64,000 nt of DNA from Sphingomonas kyeonggiensis (lineage in GTDB: Bacteria; Pseudomonadota; Alphaproteobacteria; Sphingomonadales; Sphingomonadaceae): positions 1,488,001 to 1,552,000 of the forward strand of contig NZ_JAUSTJ010000001.1 of the NCBI RefSeq assembly GCF_030812785.1. The letters run 5' to 3'. Of this stretch, positions 1 to 7,526 are shown in pieces. Below the pieces are notes generated by a model, which had not been told where the DNA came from, did no database searches, and worked only from the letters and a program-made list of their open reading frames with translations. The position numbers and the translations under genes were made by a program. The first letter of the stretch is position 1. The number at the start of each line of letters is the position of its first letter.

Positions 1-1
1 G

Positions 2-1108
2 TCGGGCGGCCTGAACAAGATGACCTTCGACGAGGCGATTCGTTCGCTGAACGGCCATTCCGTCGGTGCGGGTCTCACCACGCTGGGGCAGCGTTTCCTC
101 TTCTCGGGCAATACCCGCCCGGTCGATCTCAACCTGCAGCTCCAATATATGGCCGCCTTCATGACCGACGCGGCGTACCGCTCCGCGCCGTTCGCCAAGG
201 CATTGGCGGGCGTGCCGGTGGGCTGGGCGCTGATCAACGCTTCACCGGAGGGCGTCTACGGCCTCAAGGTGGCGCCGCTGATCGCCGGCGGCGACCAGCG
301 TCTTGCCAAGGTGCCGCCTGAAGTGGCCAGCAGCTGGACGATGGATTCGGCGCGCGATGAAGCGCGCGCGATGCTCTCCAAGGGACCGATCGAGATCGTC
401 ATGGTCGGCGAAGTGACGCTGGATCAGGCGATCAACGCCGTCGCGCCGACGTTCGGCGCGCTGCCGCCGCGGCCCGACTATAACGCCCCCGCCCCCGGCT
501 CCGACCAGCGCCGCTTCGCCGCGCCGACTCCGACGCCGCTCACCTTCACGCATAACGGTCTGAAGGAGCAGTCGCTGGGCGTGGTGGCATTCCCGACCGT
601 CGACGTCACCGGCAACCGCAAGCTCGCGCGGCAGATCGGCGTGCTCAAGGCGGTGGTCCAGCTGCGCGTGCTCGACGTGATCCGCGAGGAAGAGGCGCTG
701 GCCTATTCCCCGGGCGTGAAGGACGACTACTCGCCTGACTATAAGGGTTTCGGTACGCTCGAGATTCAAGCGGCGACCGCGCCCGACAAACTGCCTGCCT
801 TCTATGCGGCGGTGGAGCGGATCGTGCTTGGGCTTCAGACCAAGCCGGTCACCGCGGACGAGCTTCAGCGCGCCCGCCAGCCGATGATCGAGCATGCCCG
901 GCAGAGCATGAACACCAACGGCTTCTGGTTCAGCGCGCTGCTCGGCCAGGACTATCGCCCTTCGAGTGCCGATGACGCGCTCACGGTCGAAGCCGATCTG
1001 AACAGTGTCACCCCGGCGATGATCCAGGCGCTTGCCCGCCAGTATCTGCGCATGGACAAGGCGTTCAAGGCCTCGGTACTGCCGGGCGCCCAGGCCGAAG
1101 GAAACTAA
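2..1108 (+). CDS. M16 family zinc peptidase, C-terminal part (cut by the window edge)
   Basis: The reading frame is open from base 2, so the first visible ATG at 20 is probably internal and the protein begins outside the window. About 369 residues are visible. They resemble the C-terminal half of pitrilysin/insulinase-type M16 peptidases. The segment EEEALAYSPGVKDDY is like the region in family C-domains that precedes the Arg/Tyr substrate-binding residues, and the end (LARQYLRMDKAFKASVLPG) is also typical. The HxxEH zinc motif belongs to the N-terminal half and is not visible. Such proteins usually act in the periplasm on unfolded peptides. A strong hairpin follows directly, so this is the last gene of its transcript. 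Confidence 0.8.
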   Translation, partial: SGGLNKMTFDEAIRSLNGHSVGAGLTTLGQRFLFSGNTRPVDLNLQLQYMAAFMTDAAYRSAPFAKALAGVPVGWALINASPEGVYGLKVAPLIAGGDQRLAKVPPEVASSWTMDSARDEARAMLSKGPIEIVMVGEVTLDQAINAVAPTFGALPPRPDYNAPAPGSDQRRFAAPTPTPLTFTHNGLKEQSLGVVAFPTVDVTGNRKLARQIGVLKAVVQLRVLDVIREEEALAYSPGVKDDYSPDYKGFGTLEIQAATAPDKLPAFYAAVERIVLGLQTKPVTADELQRARQPMIEHARQSMNTNGFWFSALLGQDYRPSSADDALTVEADLNSVTPAMIQALARQYLRMDKAFKASVLPGAQAEGN

Positions 1109-1113
1109 GTGAC

Positions 1114-1150
1114 GAAGCCGGCGGTATCCGGTTCGGATATCGCCGGCTTC
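1114..1150 (+). terminator. Hairpin after the M16 peptidase gene
   Basis: A 10-bp perfect stem (GAAGCCGGCG at 1114-1123 pairing with CGCCGGCTTC at 1141-1150) is extended inward by GTATCC/GGATAT around a 5-base loop. It starts 5 bases after the stop codon. No T-run follows, so it may act as a mRNA 3' stabiliser rather than a classical intrinsic terminator. Confidence 0.6.
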
Positions 1151-1181
1151 TCGCTGCCATCTCCAAGCCGGGCCTATGCCC

Positions 1182-1962
1182 CTATGTGCCCGGCCATTCG
1201 TCGAGAACGCCGTCATGCGCGCGCTCGAGCCCGGCATATGCATCGTCCGGGCGTGGCTCCACCCGACCCTGGAAGCAGGCGACCTCCTGATGCGTGGTGC
1301 CGAACACGTCCTGATAGTCGGCCACGATCCTGACCGTCACGGCGATGAAGGCTGACTGACGGATCGAGGCAATGACTTCGGGGTCGTTCCGTTGCCGCAA
1401 GGCCAGGGGAGGCGATGTCCAGGAGTCCGCGGACGGGAGATCCTGGCGCCAATGCGACCTTTCCAGATCCGGCTCGCCGCCCAGGGTCAGGCTGCGCTGC
1501 TCGTCCTCGCCATGGATCACGACGAGATGTGCGTTGTAGAGCCAGCGCAACCGGGTGAAAGCCCGGAGTTCTGGAACTTCACTCTGGCCGTCAGATCGCC
1601 ATGCTCGCTTAGCCGGCACTCCACGGACTGGACCACGACATAGGCCGCTGCCCTTGCATGAAGGCGATGATCAAGCCGATCAGGGCGGCGCCACTCGCCG
1701 CCAGCGAGCCGAAGGATAGCCAGAGCGCCCATCGGGCGACAGTGGTTGCGCCTTCCGTCGCGATGGCCGATCGCAGCGCTGTGCAGTCCGCCCACCGGTC
1801 TTTCCCGGGCAGATGCCCGCATATCGCCGACATGTCGTCCGGCGCGGGCGGCGTCTGCTGCCCCATCAGGAAGCCGATCCCGATGGCGATCGTCAGCGCC
1901 AGGGAGATGCCCAGGATAGGCATGACCCAATCCTGTTGATCTGGCCCGTTCGGTTTCGTCAT
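1182..1962 (-). pseudogene. Frameshifted gene for a small membrane protein of unknown function
   Basis: Three minus-strand frames each carry one consecutive part of what looks like a single protein. From 1962 to about 1645 comes an N-terminus with two hydrophobic segments (WVMPILGISLALTIAIGIGF and LWLSFGSLAASGAALIGLII). From about 1645 to 1555 a second frame gives YVVVQSVECRLSEHGDLTAR and VKFQNSG. From about 1555 to 1182 a third frame gives YNAHLVVIHGEDEQRSLTLG and a soluble tail. Both switches have the same direction and fit loss of one base each, the first near GGCCTATG at about 1645. The hydrophobic hairpin followed by a beta-rich domain with a G/N-rich 'LKNVG'-like motif is common in uncharacterised proteobacterial proteins. 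Two sequencing or assembly errors would look the same. If intact, the product would be about 260 residues. Confidence 0.55.
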
Positions 1963-2024
1963 GCCGAAGGAGCGCGGAACGCTTCTGGGCGGGAAACCCG
2001 AATGCGGGTACGGCTATTGGAAAA

Positions 2025-2100
2025 TGGTGCCCGGGGACGGAGTCGAACCGCCGACACTGCGATTTTCAGTCGCATGCTCTACCAACTGAGCTACCCGGGC
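2025..2100 (-). tRNA. tRNA-Phe (GAA)
   Basis: A 76-base cloverleaf on the minus strand. The acceptor stem is GCCCGGG/CCCGGGC, the anticodon loop reads CTGAAAA with anticodon GAA, the T-loop is GGTTCGACTCC, and the CCA end is encoded at 2025-2027. Confidence 0.97.
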
Positions 2101-2130
2101 ACGCCCGGCGAGTGCCGGGGAGCGGGCCTC

Positions 2131-2316
2131 TTAGTATCGCGAATCGGGGCTGTCCACCCCTGAATCTGCATTGGGATCAACTGCCTCGCCGGGGATGCGA
2201 TAGCCCTCTCCCAGCCACTGCAGCAGGTCGCGGTCCTTGCAGCCGCGGCTGCAGAAGGGCTTGTGCGCCGGATCGATCGCCTGCCCGCATACGGGGCAGC
2301 TCTGGTTCTTCGTCAT
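2131..2316 (-). CDS. yacG: DNA gyrase inhibitor YacG (small zinc-ribbon protein)
   Basis: This 61-residue protein has the YacG zinc ribbon: Cys7-x2-Cys10 (CPVCG) and Cys22-x3-Cys26 (FCSRGC), followed by the conserved DLLQWLGEGYRIPG segment. In Escherichia coli the family binds GyrB and blocks DNA binding by gyrase; the same role here is inferred from the family. The gene starts 2 bases after the stop of the upstream RNase E/G-like gene, so the two are translated as a unit, an arrangement seen in many alphaproteobacteria together with maf and infA. Confidence 0.93.
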   Translation of the reverse strand: MTKNQSCPVCGQAIDPAHKPFCSRGCKDRDLLQWLGEGYRIPGEAVDPNADSGVDSPDSRY

Positions 2317-2318
2317 TT

Positions 2319-3263
2319 TCAGTCCTTAGCAAACGTGAATTCGGTCACGCCGCCGATTCGCCGCGCCAGCTCCGCGGTCCAGCCCGGTCGCTGGGCGAGG
2401 CGGCGCGCGATGTTCCTGGTCACCATATGGGTAGCCGGTGGCGGCGGGGGAAGCCGCTCGATCCGACGCAGCTCCGCGCGCGTCCCGGCGCCGGCCAGGT
2501 CGGCGCGCAGCAATTCGGGCAGCGAGGGGCGCAGGCGACGGCGCACGATCTGGAGGAAGCCGAAGCCGTTCACCGCGGTCCGCTCGAAGGGCTGGGGCAA
2601 AGCGGCGTCGATCGCCTCGGCCACGGCATTGCGGGCGCCCTTGCCGCTGAGGGTGGGGAAGTCGATGCCGATCGAGCCGGCGATGCCGTGGCGCTCAATC
2701 GCCCGCGCCACCGCATGGGCTGCTGCGACCGCCAGCGTGTCGAGCGGCCCGTTGCCGTCGACATCGAACAGCGCCATCGCCGGGGTGGGCGAGAGCCGCA
2801 GTGCGCCGCCGGCAAAGGCAATCTCGCCGGTGATCGCCTCGTCGAGCACTTCCGACCAGCCGGCTTCCTCCAGCGCGTCCGGCTCGTGCGCGCGCAGCGT
2901 GCGGACGGGCAGGCCGGTGGCGGTGATCCGCTCGAGCAGGGTCGGGCCGTCGGACAGCAGCTCGTCGCTCGGCACGGCCTTGGGCAGCTTGGCGCGGCCG
3001 GGCTCGGGGATCGCCTCGCGGGTGATCTTTACGCGCAGCTTCGCGCCTTGCGTGACTGCCTTAGGGATATGGTTGCACAGCGCCTCGCCGCCGCCGTCGA
3101 GGGCGACCAGCTTGGCGGCCTTGTCGACGAGCCGGGCCTCGAGCACCGCATCGACGCGCGGGCTCGTGCCTTCAAGCTCGATCCGGGCCTTCCAGATGCT
3201 GCCGCGCGAGACGAGCGCGGCGCGGTTCTCGCCGATCCCGGCTTCGTAGAGCCACTCAGCCAA
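2319..3263 (-). CDS. Short ribonuclease E/G-family protein
   Basis: The product is about 314 residues with a TTG start (3261-3263) overlapping the end of maf by 8 bases. No ATG is available in frame close to the natural start, and the sequence MAEWLYEAGIGENRAALV fits the start seen in related proteins. It contains the RNase E/G catalytic-core features FDVDGNG and GSIGIDFPTL, whose aspartates are the expected metal ligands. Family members such as RNase G are about 490 residues; here the S1 domain looks reduced and the C-terminal Zn-link/small domain is shortened, as is usual in sphingomonads. The likely role is RNA processing or decay. The neighbours maf, yacG and infA are all on the same strand. 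Confidence 0.82.
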   Translation of the reverse strand: MAEWLYEAGIGENRAALVSRGSIWKARIELEGTSPRVDAVLEARLVDKAAKLVALDGGGEALCNHIPKAVTQGAKLRVKITREAIPEPGRAKLPKAVPSDELLSDGPTLLERITATGLPVRTLRAHEPDALEEAGWSEVLDEAITGEIAFAGGALRLSPTPAMALFDVDGNGPLDTLAVAAAHAVARAIERHGIAGSIGIDFPTLSGKGARNAVAEAIDAALPQPFERTAVNGFGFLQIVRRRLRPSLPELLRADLAGAGTRAELRRIERLPPPPPATHMVTRNIARRLAQRPGWTAELARRIGGVTEFTFAKD

Positions 3264-3825
3264 GGGAAAGGCCGGCGCTTTCCAGCAGCGCGCGCGTCTC
3301 GAACACGGGCAGACCGACCACGCCCGAATGGCTGCCGGCGAGATAGCGGACGAATGCCTCGGCCTTGCCCTGGATGGCATAGCCGCCCGCCTTGCCCATG
3401 CCTTCTCCGGAAGACACGTACCAGTCGATCTCGGCATCGGTCAGCCGCTTGAAGGCGACGATGGTGTCGGAGATGCGGGTACGCGCCTTGCCGTCCGCAC
3501 CGATCAGGCAGATCGCGGACAGGCAATGATGGCGCCGGCCGGAGAGCAGGCCGAGCATGCGGCGCAGGTCCGCCTCATCCTCTGGCTTGCCCAGGATGCG
3601 CTTGCCGACTGCGATGGTGGTGTCGCCGGCGAGGATCAGCTCATCCGCGGCGCGCTCGACGGCATGCGCCTTGGCGATCGCGACGCGCAGCACATAGGCG
3701 CGCGGGCTCTCGCCCGGGCGGACATCCTCGTCCACGTCCGGAGCGGCGATGCGCGCGGGCTCGGCCCCGATCCGCCGAAGCAGATCGAGCCGTCGCGGGG
3801 ACGTGGATGCCAAAACGAGCCGCAC
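3256..3825 (-). CDS. maf: Maf-family nucleoside triphosphate pyrophosphatase
   Basis: This 189-residue protein has the Maf hallmarks: the N-terminal LASTSPRR loop (about residues 5-13), DVDEDV, the AGDTTIAVGKRILGKPED segment (about 65-82) and the C-terminal YAIQGKAEAFV. Family enzymes hydrolyse non-canonical or modified NTPs (dTTP/UTP or m7GTP subtypes) to monophosphates; which subtype applies is not settled here. The gene follows infA by 11 bases and overlaps the RNase gene by 8 bases, indicating one operon. Confidence 0.94.
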   Translation of the reverse strand: MRLVLASTSPRRLDLLRRIGAEPARIAAPDVDEDVRPGESPRAYVLRVAIAKAHAVERAADELILAGDTTIAVGKRILGKPEDEADLRRMLGLLSGRRHHCLSAICLIGADGKARTRISDTIVAFKRLTDAEIDWYVSSGEGMGKAGGYAIQGKAEAFVRYLAGSHSGVVGLPVFETRALLESAGLSLG

Positions 3826-3836
3826 GGGCGGACCGC

Positions 3837-4055
3837 TTATTTGAAGCGGTAGGTGATACGGCCCTTGGTCAGGTCGTAGGGCGTGAGCTCGACGAGCACT
3901 TCGTCGCCGACCAGCACGCGGATGCGGTTCTTGCGCATCTTGCCGGCAGTGTGGCCGAGGATCTCGTGATCATTCTCGAGCCGGACACGGAACATGGCGT
4001 TGGGCAGAAGCTCAACGACCTGGCCCCGCATTTCAAGCAGTTCTTCTTTGGCCAA
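3837..4055 (-). CDS. infA: Translation initiation factor IF-1
   Basis: 72 residues, the exact family length. The single OB fold is recognisable from [19 protein letters not shown], the [20 protein letters not shown] segment with the [11 protein letters not shown]-binding strand, and [20 protein letters not shown]-1 binds the A site of the 30S subunit during initiation. It is the first gene of the infA-maf-RNase-yacG block; the 219-base gap to the divergent gene at 4275 must hold its promoter. Confidence 0.98.
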   Translation of the reverse strand: MAKEELLEMRGQVVELLPNAMFRVRLENDHEILGHTAGKMRKNRIRVLVGDEVLVELTPYDLTKGRITYRFK

Positions 4056-4274
4056 AAATTACCTCATGGGATAAGCGCGCGCTGAAAGTGGCGGTGCCTT
4101 TACTCCGGTGCGCAGCAAAAGGGAAGGAGGCGCGGCGCGCGCAGTCGCACGCCGCTATCGCCCCAATATGGGCGCAACTGCCTGGTTTTGCCAGCGCAGC
4201 GCTGCGAGATACTTCTTCCAATCGGCTGATTTCTACGGCATGATACATAGTTACATAATCCGGAGGAGGGACGG

Positions 4275-7193
4275 ATGATCGTGCGCTGGGCTTTGGGCTT
4301 GTTGTGTCTTCTGGCGCCGGTCGCCCTGTCGGCGCAGACCGCGCCGTCCAAGGGCAGTCCGAGCCTCACGGCGCTCGCCAACGGCATCCGGGACGAAGCG
4401 CATGCCCGCGACATCGCGCTGAGCCGGCTCGACATCGCCGTCACGCTGCGCGGCGGCATCGCCGAGACGGTGGTGACCGCGAAGTTTGCCAATGGCGGCA
4501 AGGAGCCGCTCGAAGGCGATTTCCGCCTCGCGCTGCCCGCCGACGCCGTGGTCACCGGCTATGCACTCGACATCAAGGGCAGGCTGCTCGACGGCGTGCT
4601 GGTCGATCGCGGCCGGGCCAAGGCGGTGTACGAGACCGCGGTACGCGGCCGGATCGACCCGGGCCTGGCCGAGGTCGAGCCTGAGGGCGTGTTCCACACT
4701 CGCGTCTTCCCGATCCCCGCCAAGGGCAGCCGCACGATCCGGCTGCGCTATGTCGCGCCGGTGTTCAACGCGCATCGCGGCGAGGACGTCTATGTCCTGC
4801 CGCTCGACCTGCCGGCCCCGGGCGAGGGCTGGTCGATCAGCGTGCGGGCCGAGGGTGTGGGCGCCGCGCCCAGCCTGACCTGGCCGGGCCGCGAGCCGAT
4901 CGCGATGGCCCGCGAGGGCACGGCGTTCGTCGCACGCGAGGAAGACAAGCGCGCACTGAACGGGCCGCTGATCCTCGGCCGCCCGGCGCTGCCTGAGGCG
5001 CTGGCCAGCCGCAACGCGCTGGGCGAGCGCTTCGTCCAGCTTTCGGGCACGGTCCCGGCGGGCGCGGCGGACACTGCCGAGCGCGTGCGCATCTATTGGG
5101 ACCGCTCGCGCTCGCGGCTCGGCGACCACAAGGACGAGCTGATGTTGCTGCGCCGCGTGCTCGCGGGGCTCAAGCCGCGCGAGATCGAGGTCGTCACCTT
5201 CAATTCTAGCGGGGCCGAGCGGCGCAAGGTCGCCAGCGCCGATGCCGCGATCGCGCTGCTGGAGGGCGTGCGCTATCGCGGCGCGACCAATTTTGCGCCA
5301 CTAGCGGGCGACCTGGTCCGCGCCGATCGCTGCCTGCTCCTCACCAACGGCAAGTCGGCGGTCGACCGCGACGCCAAGGCAGACCTGCCTTGCCGGGTCG
5401 ATGCGATCACCACCTCGAAGAGCGCTGACATGGCCTGGTTGCGCCATTTCGCGACGCTGCATGGCGGGCGTGCCTGGCGGCTCGGCGACGATATCGGCGA
5501 GCTGGAGAAGGCGCTGGTGCGCACCGTGCCGACGGTCACCGCGGTCCTCGACGATCAGGGCCGGCGCCTGTCCTTCGTGCCGATCGAGAGCAGCAACGGC
5601 CAATGGCTGGTCGCCGCGCGCGCGCCCGACCGGGGCGGCGTCCGCGTGCTGATCGGCGGCACCGAGCAGCGCCGCTCCGTGCCCGAGGCGGCTGACTTCG
5701 CTGGCGAGAGCGCGCTGATCGCAGTCGATACACTGGCGACCTTGGGTGCCACCGAGCGCCGCGCCGACTATGTCGCGCTCAGCCGCCGCTACGGCGTGGC
5801 GAGCCCGAGCCTGTCCTTCCTCGTCCTCGAAACCCCGCAGGACTATGTCAACGCGGATGTCGCGCCCCCGGCCAGCTATGACGGCGAGGATCTGGCCAGC
5901 TATCGCGCGGCGCGGGAAAGCGCCGACAAGGAAGCGGCGGAAGCGAAGCAGGGACGGCTCGAACAGGTCGTCGGCCTGTGGAACGAGCAGGTCAGCTGGT
6001 GGCAGCGCAAGTTCGATCCCATGGCCCGGCCCAAGCGGGAGCGGGACGAGCGCCAGATAATCCCATCCCCCGCTATGTCCGCGCCGGCCCCCGAGCCCAC
6101 GCCGACTCCCGAGCCGATGCCGGCGGACGATAGCGACGCGATCGTGGTGACCAGCCAGCGCGCTCCGGCGAGCGAGGCGGCGGCGAGCCCGGTCACCGCG
6201 GTCACTGCGGAAGACATCGGCAGATTCCCTGACACGGCATCCTCGGGCCCGCGCATCGAGATCGACGCCTGGCAGCCCGAGCGGCCCTATCTCAAGGCGT
6301 TCGATGCCGCGCCCGCCCGCTTCGACGCGCTGTTCCTCGAGCAGGAGAAGCTCCACGGCACGCTGCCGGCCTTCTATCTCGACACCGCCGAATGGCTGCG
6401 CCGCCATGGCCGCGCGGGCGAGGCGCGCGAGATGGTGCTGGCCGCGCTCGACCTGCCGGTCGCCAACGAAGTGACGCTCGGCCTCGTCGCCGCACGGCTC
6501 GAGCGCTACGGCGCGTGGGACCGGGCGATCGAGCTGCGCGAACGGGAAGCGGCGCTCGATCCCACCCGCCCGCAGCCCAAGCGACTACTTGCATTGGCGC
6601 TCGCCCGCCGCGCCGAGGCGGTGCCGGCGCATGCTCGCGCCGATCTCGAGCGGGCGATCGCGCTGCTCTCCGAAGTGGCGCTCACGCCCTGGTCGGACGC
6701 CTGGGCCGGCATCGAGACGATTGCGCTGATGGAAGCCAATGCGCTGATCCCCAAGCTGCGTGCGTTGGGCGGCGACACCGATCTCGACCGGCGGCTGATC
6801 GCGCTGCTCGACGCCGATATCCGGGTGATCGCCGAGTGGAACACCGACGCGACCGACCTCGACCTGTGGGTCGACGAGGCCAATGGCGAGCGGGCGATCT
6901 ACAGCCATCCGCGCACCGCGATCGGGGGGCACCTCTCCAACGACATGACCAGTGGCTATGGCCCGGAGGAATATTTCATCCGCCGGGCGCCGCGGGGCAC
7001 CTACACGATCCGCGCCAATGTCTTCGCCGGCGACCGGATCGATCCGAACGGTCCGTCGGTGGTCACCGCGCACATCATCCGCAATTTCGGCCGGCCCAAC
7101 CAGAGCGACGAATCGGTCGATATCGAAGTGCTGGGCGACGACAAGGAAGGGCGGCTGATCGGCCGCGTCGTGGTCGGCGCGAAGCCGAAATGA
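4275..7193 (+). CDS. Secreted VIT-domain / DUF2135 protein with a TonB-plug-like insert
   Basis: The 972-residue protein begins with a signal peptide (WALGLLCLLAPVALSAQT). A VIT domain (about residues 40-170, with RLLDGVLVDRGRAKAVYE and FPIPAKGSRTIRLRYVAPV) is followed by a von-Willebrand-A-like region in which the usual DxSxS metal site is degenerate (YWDRSRSR). A tetratrico-like helical part spans about 660-820. The last 120 residues match DUF2135 (WNTDATDLDLWVDEANGE, GYGPEEYFIRRAPRGTYTI). Such proteins are usually periplasmic or surface-associated with unknown function. Residues about 618-655 (DAIVVTSQR, then AEDIGRFPD) look like the start of a TonB-receptor plug, which is unexpected here. 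The gene stands alone, diverging from infA. Confidence 0.8.
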   Translation: MIVRWALGLLCLLAPVALSAQTAPSKGSPSLTALANGIRDEAHARDIALSRLDIAVTLRGGIAETVVTAKFANGGKEPLEGDFRLALPADAVVTGYALDIKGRLLDGVLVDRGRAKAVYETAVRGRIDPGLAEVEPEGVFHTRVFPIPAKGSRTIRLRYVAPVFNAHRGEDVYVLPLDLPAPGEGWSISVRAEGVGAAPSLTWPGREPIAMAREGTAFVAREEDKRALNGPLILGRPALPEALASRNALGERFVQLSGTVPAGAADTAERVRIYWDRSRSRLGDHKDELMLLRRVLAGLKPREIEVVTFNSSGAERRKVASADAAIALLEGVRYRGATNFAPLAGDLVRADRCLLLTNGKSAVDRDAKADLPCRVDAITTSKSADMAWLRHFATLHGGRAWRLGDDIGELEKALVRTVPTVTAVLDDQGRRLSFVPIESSNGQWLVAARAPDRGGVRVLIGGTEQRRSVPEAADFAGESALIAVDTLATLGATERRADYVALSRRYGVASPSLSFLVLETPQDYVNADVAPPASYDGEDLASYRAARESADKEAAEAKQGRLEQVVGLWNEQVSWWQRKFDPMARPKRERDERQIIPSPAMSAPAPEPTPTPEPMPADDSDAIVVTSQRAPASEAAASPVTAVTAEDIGRFPDTASSGPRIEIDAWQPERPYLKAFDAAPARFDALFLEQEKLHGTLPAFYLDTAEWLRRHGRAGEAREMVLAALDLPVANEVTLGLVAARLERYGAWDRAIELREREAALDPTRPQPKRLLALALARRAEAVPAHARADLERAIALLSEVALTPWSDAWAGIETIALMEANALIPKLRALGGDTDLDRRLIALLDADIRVIAEWNTDATDLDLWVDEANGERAIYSHPRTAIGGHLSNDMTSGYGPEEYFIRRAPRGTYTIRANVFAGDRIDPNGPSVVTAHIIRNFGRPNQSDESVDIEVLGDDKEGRLIGRVVVGAKPK

Positions 7194-7349
7194 GCGGGGG
7201 CGTGGCGGTCCGCTCGGGCGGGCGCGCCGATCTCGGCGGCATCACGCTCGTGGTGCGCTTCGGTTAGGCCGAGGCGCTGGTCAACGCGGGGCCGCAGGTG
7301 GAGCTGTAATCGGAGGCAAATACGCTTCGCTCGAAACAGGCTCCCCCTT
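7194..7349 (+). other. Spacer with a possible decayed micro-ORF
   Basis: An ATG at 7190, overlapping the stop of the VIT gene, opens 25 codons (ending LGGITLVVRFG) to a TAG at 7265. The same frame then continues AEALVNAGPQVEL to a TAA. A CAG-to-TAG change would explain the break. Nothing identifies a function, and it may be chance. Confidence 0.2.
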
Positions 7350-7432
7350 CGTCATCCCCGCGCAGGCGGGGATCCAGAGCCAGGAAGGACATCGCTTTGC
7401 CACCCTGGATCCCCGCCTGCGCGGGGATGACG
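7350..7432. repeat. REP-like inverted repeat (GTCATCCCCGCGCAGGCGGG type)
   Basis: Two outward copies of a GTCATCCCCGC...GCGGGGAT hairpin unit face each other. Each unit is itself a small hairpin, and the pair forms a long imperfect palindrome ending in CTGGAT/ATCCAG. It is one of at least six related copies in the window (7350, 15470, 17212, 25712, 35630, 36761; a further relative at 44185). The repeat lies in the gap between two convergent genes. Confidence 0.85.
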
Positions 7433-7464
7433 ACGTATCTCAATGGTGGGCCCGGAATGAGCGC

Positions 7465-7502
7465 CAAAGAAAAGCCCCGCCCGGAGAGGTTCCGGGCGGG
7501 GC
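7465..7502 (-). terminator. Intrinsic terminator of hppA
   Basis: A perfect 12-bp stem (GCCCCGCCCGGA at 7474-7485 with TCCGGGCGGGGC at 7491-7502) has a 5-base loop. On the minus strand it is followed by TTTTCTTTG. It lies 25 bases after the hppA stop codon. Confidence 0.9.
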
Positions 7503-7526
7503 CAGTATCGGGTCCTGCCGAAAGGA

